DNA of 16,324 nt from JBOHER01 sp050701115 (lineage in GTDB: Bacteria; Actinomycetota; Actinomycetes; Mycobacteriales; Pseudonocardiaceae), in contig JBOHER010000397.1 in assembly GCA_050701115.1 (NCBI GenBank), positions 1 to 16,324 of the forward strand, read 5' to 3'. Both the position numbers and the translations under genes were made by a program. The notes beneath the pieces were generated by a model. The model worked only from the letters and a program-made list of their open reading frames with translations. It was not told the origin of the DNA and did not search any database. Shown piece after piece: positions 14,332 to 16,324 of the stretch. Every line of letters starts with the position of its first letter. Positions within the stretch are counted from its first letter, which is position 1.

Positions 14332-16028
14332 GGACGATTCCCTTCATGAGCACGGTGTCCTGCGCGGTCGGCTTGCCACGCGAGCTCGCCGCCCACGATC
14401 GTGGTTTCGACTTCGAGGGACCTGAGGTCGTCGGGATCGACGCGGGTCGGGTCCTTGGACAAGACCGCGATGTCGGCGAGTCGACCGGGCGTGAGGCTGC
14501 CCTTGTCCTTCTCCTCGAAACCGAGATTCGCTGCCTGGCTGGTGTAGGCACGCAGCGCGGTCTCGACATCCACGCGCTGCTCCGGTCCGAGCTCGCGGCC
14601 GTCGCCGGTCATGCGCCGGACCGCGCACCACACGCCCTCCAACGGCGACACGGGGACGACCGGGGTGTCGGAGTGCAACCCGAAGGCGATGCCGTGCGCC
14701 TGCGCTGACGCCAGTGGGCTGAGTCGGCGCGCCCGCTGGGGACCGAGGAACCGGTCCCGGTGCCGATCGCCCCAGTAGTAGACATGCTTGATGAAGAAGG
14801 AGGCGAGGATGCCGGTCTCGGCCATCCGATCGAGCTGCTGCTCGGTCACCATTTGGCAGTGCTCGATGCGGTGACGCCGATCCTCCTCGCCGTCGCCGAG
14901 GCCAAGCTGCCCGTACGCGTCCAGAATGGCTTGGATGGCGGCGTCACCGTTGCCGTGGATGGCCACCTGCCAGCCGGCTTCGTGCAGGGCGGCCACCCGG
15001 CGGCTGAGGTCGTCCTGCTCGAAGATCAGCAAACCGTGCTTGTCCGGAGCACAGGCGTACCCGTCGGACAGACAGCCGGTGAGCCCCTGGATCGAGCCGT
15101 CGGCCCACAGCTTGACGCCTGCCACCCGGAACCGGTCGTCACCGATGCCCGCGATCGCGGCTTCGACGGGGCTGAGCTCTCCCTGCGAAAGACCCGGGAA
15201 CAGGTCCTGCACCAGGTAGGCCTGCACCCGGGTGCGCAAGCGGCCGCGGCGCAACGCGAGCCGGTAGGCCGACATTTCCTCCGGTCCGCCGATCAGCCCG
15301 ACCCCGGTGTCGTGGACCGTCGTCACGCCGTTGGCCAGGTAAACGTCACCGGCGAGCTCGATGGCGTCGGCCAGATCGCTCAGGCCAGGGGAGGGCATCG
15401 CGGCGTACGCGGCGAACGCGGCGGTTTCGGCGAGGACCCCGGTGGGTTCGCCGGACTCGGCGCGGACGATTACGCCGCCAGGCGGGTCCGGCGTCGCACG
15501 GTCGATGCCCGCGGCCCGCAGACCCGCGGAGTTCAGCGCGCAGAAGTGGCCGGACACGTGCATCAGGCACACCGGGTGGTCGGGTGCTGCCGGGTCCAGG
15601 TCTGCCCGGGTGGGATGCCGGTCGTCCTTGAGCAGGGTGTCGTCGTAGCGGTAACCACGCACCCACTGACCAGGCTCGACGTGCCGCACCGCCTCGGCGA
15701 CGCGGTCGACGATGTCGCTGATCGACTGATTTGGCGGCGAGCCCGCATCTACCTGGGCGGCGAGCGTCATCCCGAAGAAAGCCGGATGGTTGTGCGTCTC
15801 GATGAAGCCCGGCATCGCGGTGCGGCCCGCCAGGTCGAGCACGCGGGTCCGTTCGCCGACCAGTCTCAGCAGGTCGCGGTCGTCACCGATGGCGAGCACC
15901 CGGCCATCCCGGGCGGCCAGAGCGGTCGATCGGTGACCAACCCCGTCCAAGGTGAGCACCGTGCCGTTGAACAGCACAAGATCGGCCGCTCCGAGGGGGT
16001 CGGCAAGACGGGGAACATCGGTCATCAT
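14328..16028 (-). CDS. Metal-dependent amidohydrolase, Amidohydro_3/YtcJ type
   Basis: This 566-residue amidohydrolase-superfamily enzyme has a TIM barrel with a split beta-sandwich. Metal and active-site marks are His79-x-His81 in Pro-Gly-Phe-Ile-Glu-Thr-His-Asn-His, Lys in Val-Lys-Leu-Trp-Ala-Asp-Gly-Ser, His in Ala-Ile-His-Gly-Asn-Gly-Asp, His in Arg-Ile-Glu-His-Cys, and Asp in Leu-His-Ser-Asp-Thr-Pro. The C-terminal Leu-Thr-Pro-Gly-Arg-Leu-Ala-Asp segment is also standard. Substrates of YtcJ-type enzymes are mostly unknown; an amide, formamide or cyclic amide is likely. The start is ATG 16028 (a second ATG follows at once), eight bases after GGAGGG; the frame is open to 16124 but without a ribosome site. 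It leads an operon with the DUF3311 and SSS genes, suggesting cleavage of an imported compound. Confidence 0.88.
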   Translation of the reverse strand: MMTDVPRLADPLGAADLVLFNGTVLTLDGVGHRSTALAARDGRVLAIGDDRDLLRLVGERTRVLDLAGRTAMPGFIETHNHPAFFGMTLAAQVDAGSPPNQSISDIVDRVAEAVRHVEPGQWVRGYRYDDTLLKDDRHPTRADLDPAAPDHPVCLMHVSGHFCALNSAGLRAAGIDRATPDPPGGVIVRAESGEPTGVLAETAAFAAYAAMPSPGLSDLADAIELAGDVYLANGVTTVHDTGVGLIGGPEEMSAYRLALRRGRLRTRVQAYLVQDLFPGLSQGELSPVEAAIAGIGDDRFRVAGVKLWADGSIQGLTGCLSDGYACAPDKHGLLIFEQDDLSRRVAALHEAGWQVAIHGNGDAAIQAILDAYGQLGLGDGEEDRRHRIEHCQMVTEQQLDRMAETGILASFFIKHVYYWGDRHRDRFLGPQRARRLSPLASAQAHGIAFGLHSDTPVVPVSPLEGVWCAVRRMTGDGRELGPEQRVDVETALRAYTSQAANLGFEEKDKGSLTPGRLADIAVLSKDPTRVDPDDLRSLEVETTIVGGELAWQADRAGHRAHEGNRP

Positions 16029-16099
16029 GTCGATCGCCCTCCGGGGAATCGGACCTCGGTATCCGTGCGTTGCGCAAAGGCTGGCACCGATGTGGCGCT

Positions 16100-16150
16100 C
16101 GTTACAGGTCCAGATCGCGGTCACTTTCGAGGTACCAGTTGGGCGGGCGA
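16100..16150 (-). repeat. Intergenic element resembling the one at 12541-12588
   Basis: On the minus strand, bases 16140-16105 align without gaps with minus-strand bases near 12577-12542 at about 26 of 36 positions. In the same reading the two give Trp-Tyr-x-x-Ser-x-Arg-x-Leu-Asp-Leu, here followed by TAA (16104-16102). There is no ATG or GTG start in frame. It lies in the 224-base gap (16029-16252) ahead of the amidohydrolase, which also holds the hairpin at 16199-16235 and the 8-base palindrome TTGCGCAA at 16070-16077. Its role is unknown. Confidence 0.4.
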
Positions 16151-16198
16151 GCCGTGCGAACCAGATGACCTGATCAACCTCAATGCGGAATTTGGGAC

Positions 16199-16235
16199 GG
16201 TGGATGTCCCCAACGTGGCATTGGGGACATCCACC
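16199..16235 (-). terminator. Perfect 15-bp hairpin ending the right-edge gene
   Basis: GGTGGATGTCCCCAA (16199-16213) pairs perfectly with TTGGGGACATCCACC (16221-16235) around a 7-base loop. On the minus strand it starts 17 bases after the TAG of the right-edge gene. There is no T-run, as is usual in actinomycetes. Confidence 0.85.
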
Positions 16236-16252
16236 GCACCGGTTGCGCGTTC

Positions 16253-16324
16253 CTACACGTAGTCGGCGTACTTCTCCAGGAAGCGGACCGGCTTGGACAG
16301 CGCGTCCCTGCGGAACGGGTCGCC
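16253..16324 (-). CDS. 3' end of an unidentified protein (partial)
   Basis: Twenty-three codons are readable before TAG (16255-16253 on the minus strand). The visible end is amphipathic and reads Lys-Pro-Val-Arg-Phe-Leu-Glu-Lys-Tyr-Ala-Asp-Tyr-Val. A hairpin terminator follows at the proper distance, which supports a real gene end. The fragment is too short to name a family. Confidence 0.6.
   Translation of the reverse strand, partial: GDPFRRDALSKPVRFLEKYADYV

Noticed and set aside
14102..14569. Upstream extension of the symporter frame
   Set aside because: It overlaps the DUF3311 and amidohydrolase genes in a different frame; ATG 14101 gives the normal SSS start.
16029..16124. 32-codon upstream extension of the amidohydrolase
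   Set aside because: ATG 16028 has GGAGGG at good spacing and the sequence then starts like the family; the extension is Cys/Arg/His-rich and has no ribosome site.

Overview
The window is GC-rich (start codons ATG, GTG and TTG; very rare TTA codons; purine-rich GGAGG-type ribosome sites) and is best read as chromosomal DNA of an actinomycete. A FolP2-type dihydropteroate synthase homologue and conserved small actinobacterial proteins support this. I infer Pseudonocardiales, but the sequence alone does not prove it. I found no rRNA, tRNA, CRISPR array, insertion sequence or phage gene.

Left part (1-4627): the end of an unidentified gene is followed by a possible iron-box-like operator and a large fusion protein (adenylation domain, carrier domain, integral-membrane acyltransferase). 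A stand-alone acyl-CoA synthetase comes next on the same strand. Together they look like an acyl-activation and acyl-transfer unit, perhaps controlled by iron.

Middle (4628-8489): a small zinc-ribbon-like protein converges with an MFS exporter, and their stop codons overlap by 4 bases. Upstream of the exporter lie a palindromic operator candidate, a small winged-helix-like protein, and a nickel/cobalt transporter homologue that lacks two internal blocks carrying family signature motifs. A divergently placed FolP2-type protein ends this part.

Right part (8491-16324): there are two independent 'transporter plus metal-dependent amidohydrolase' units. The first is a tandem Lrp/AsnC regulator divergent from an MHS-family symporter that overlaps an M20D amidohydrolase gene; its regulator and transporter carry three TTA leucine codons. 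The second is a minus-strand operon with overlapping start and stop codons: amidohydrolase (Amidohydro_3/YtcJ type), DUF3311-like small membrane protein, then sodium:solute symporter, closed by a long perfect hairpin. A small cysteine-containing protein sits between the units. A further minus-strand gene enters from the right edge and ends before another long hairpin.

The observations most worth a second look are the doubly deleted NiCoT homologue, the adenylation-carrier-acyltransferase fusion with its possible iron box, the TTA codons confined to the Lrp/MHS pair, and a degenerate intergenic sequence shared by the stretches near 12540 and 16100.
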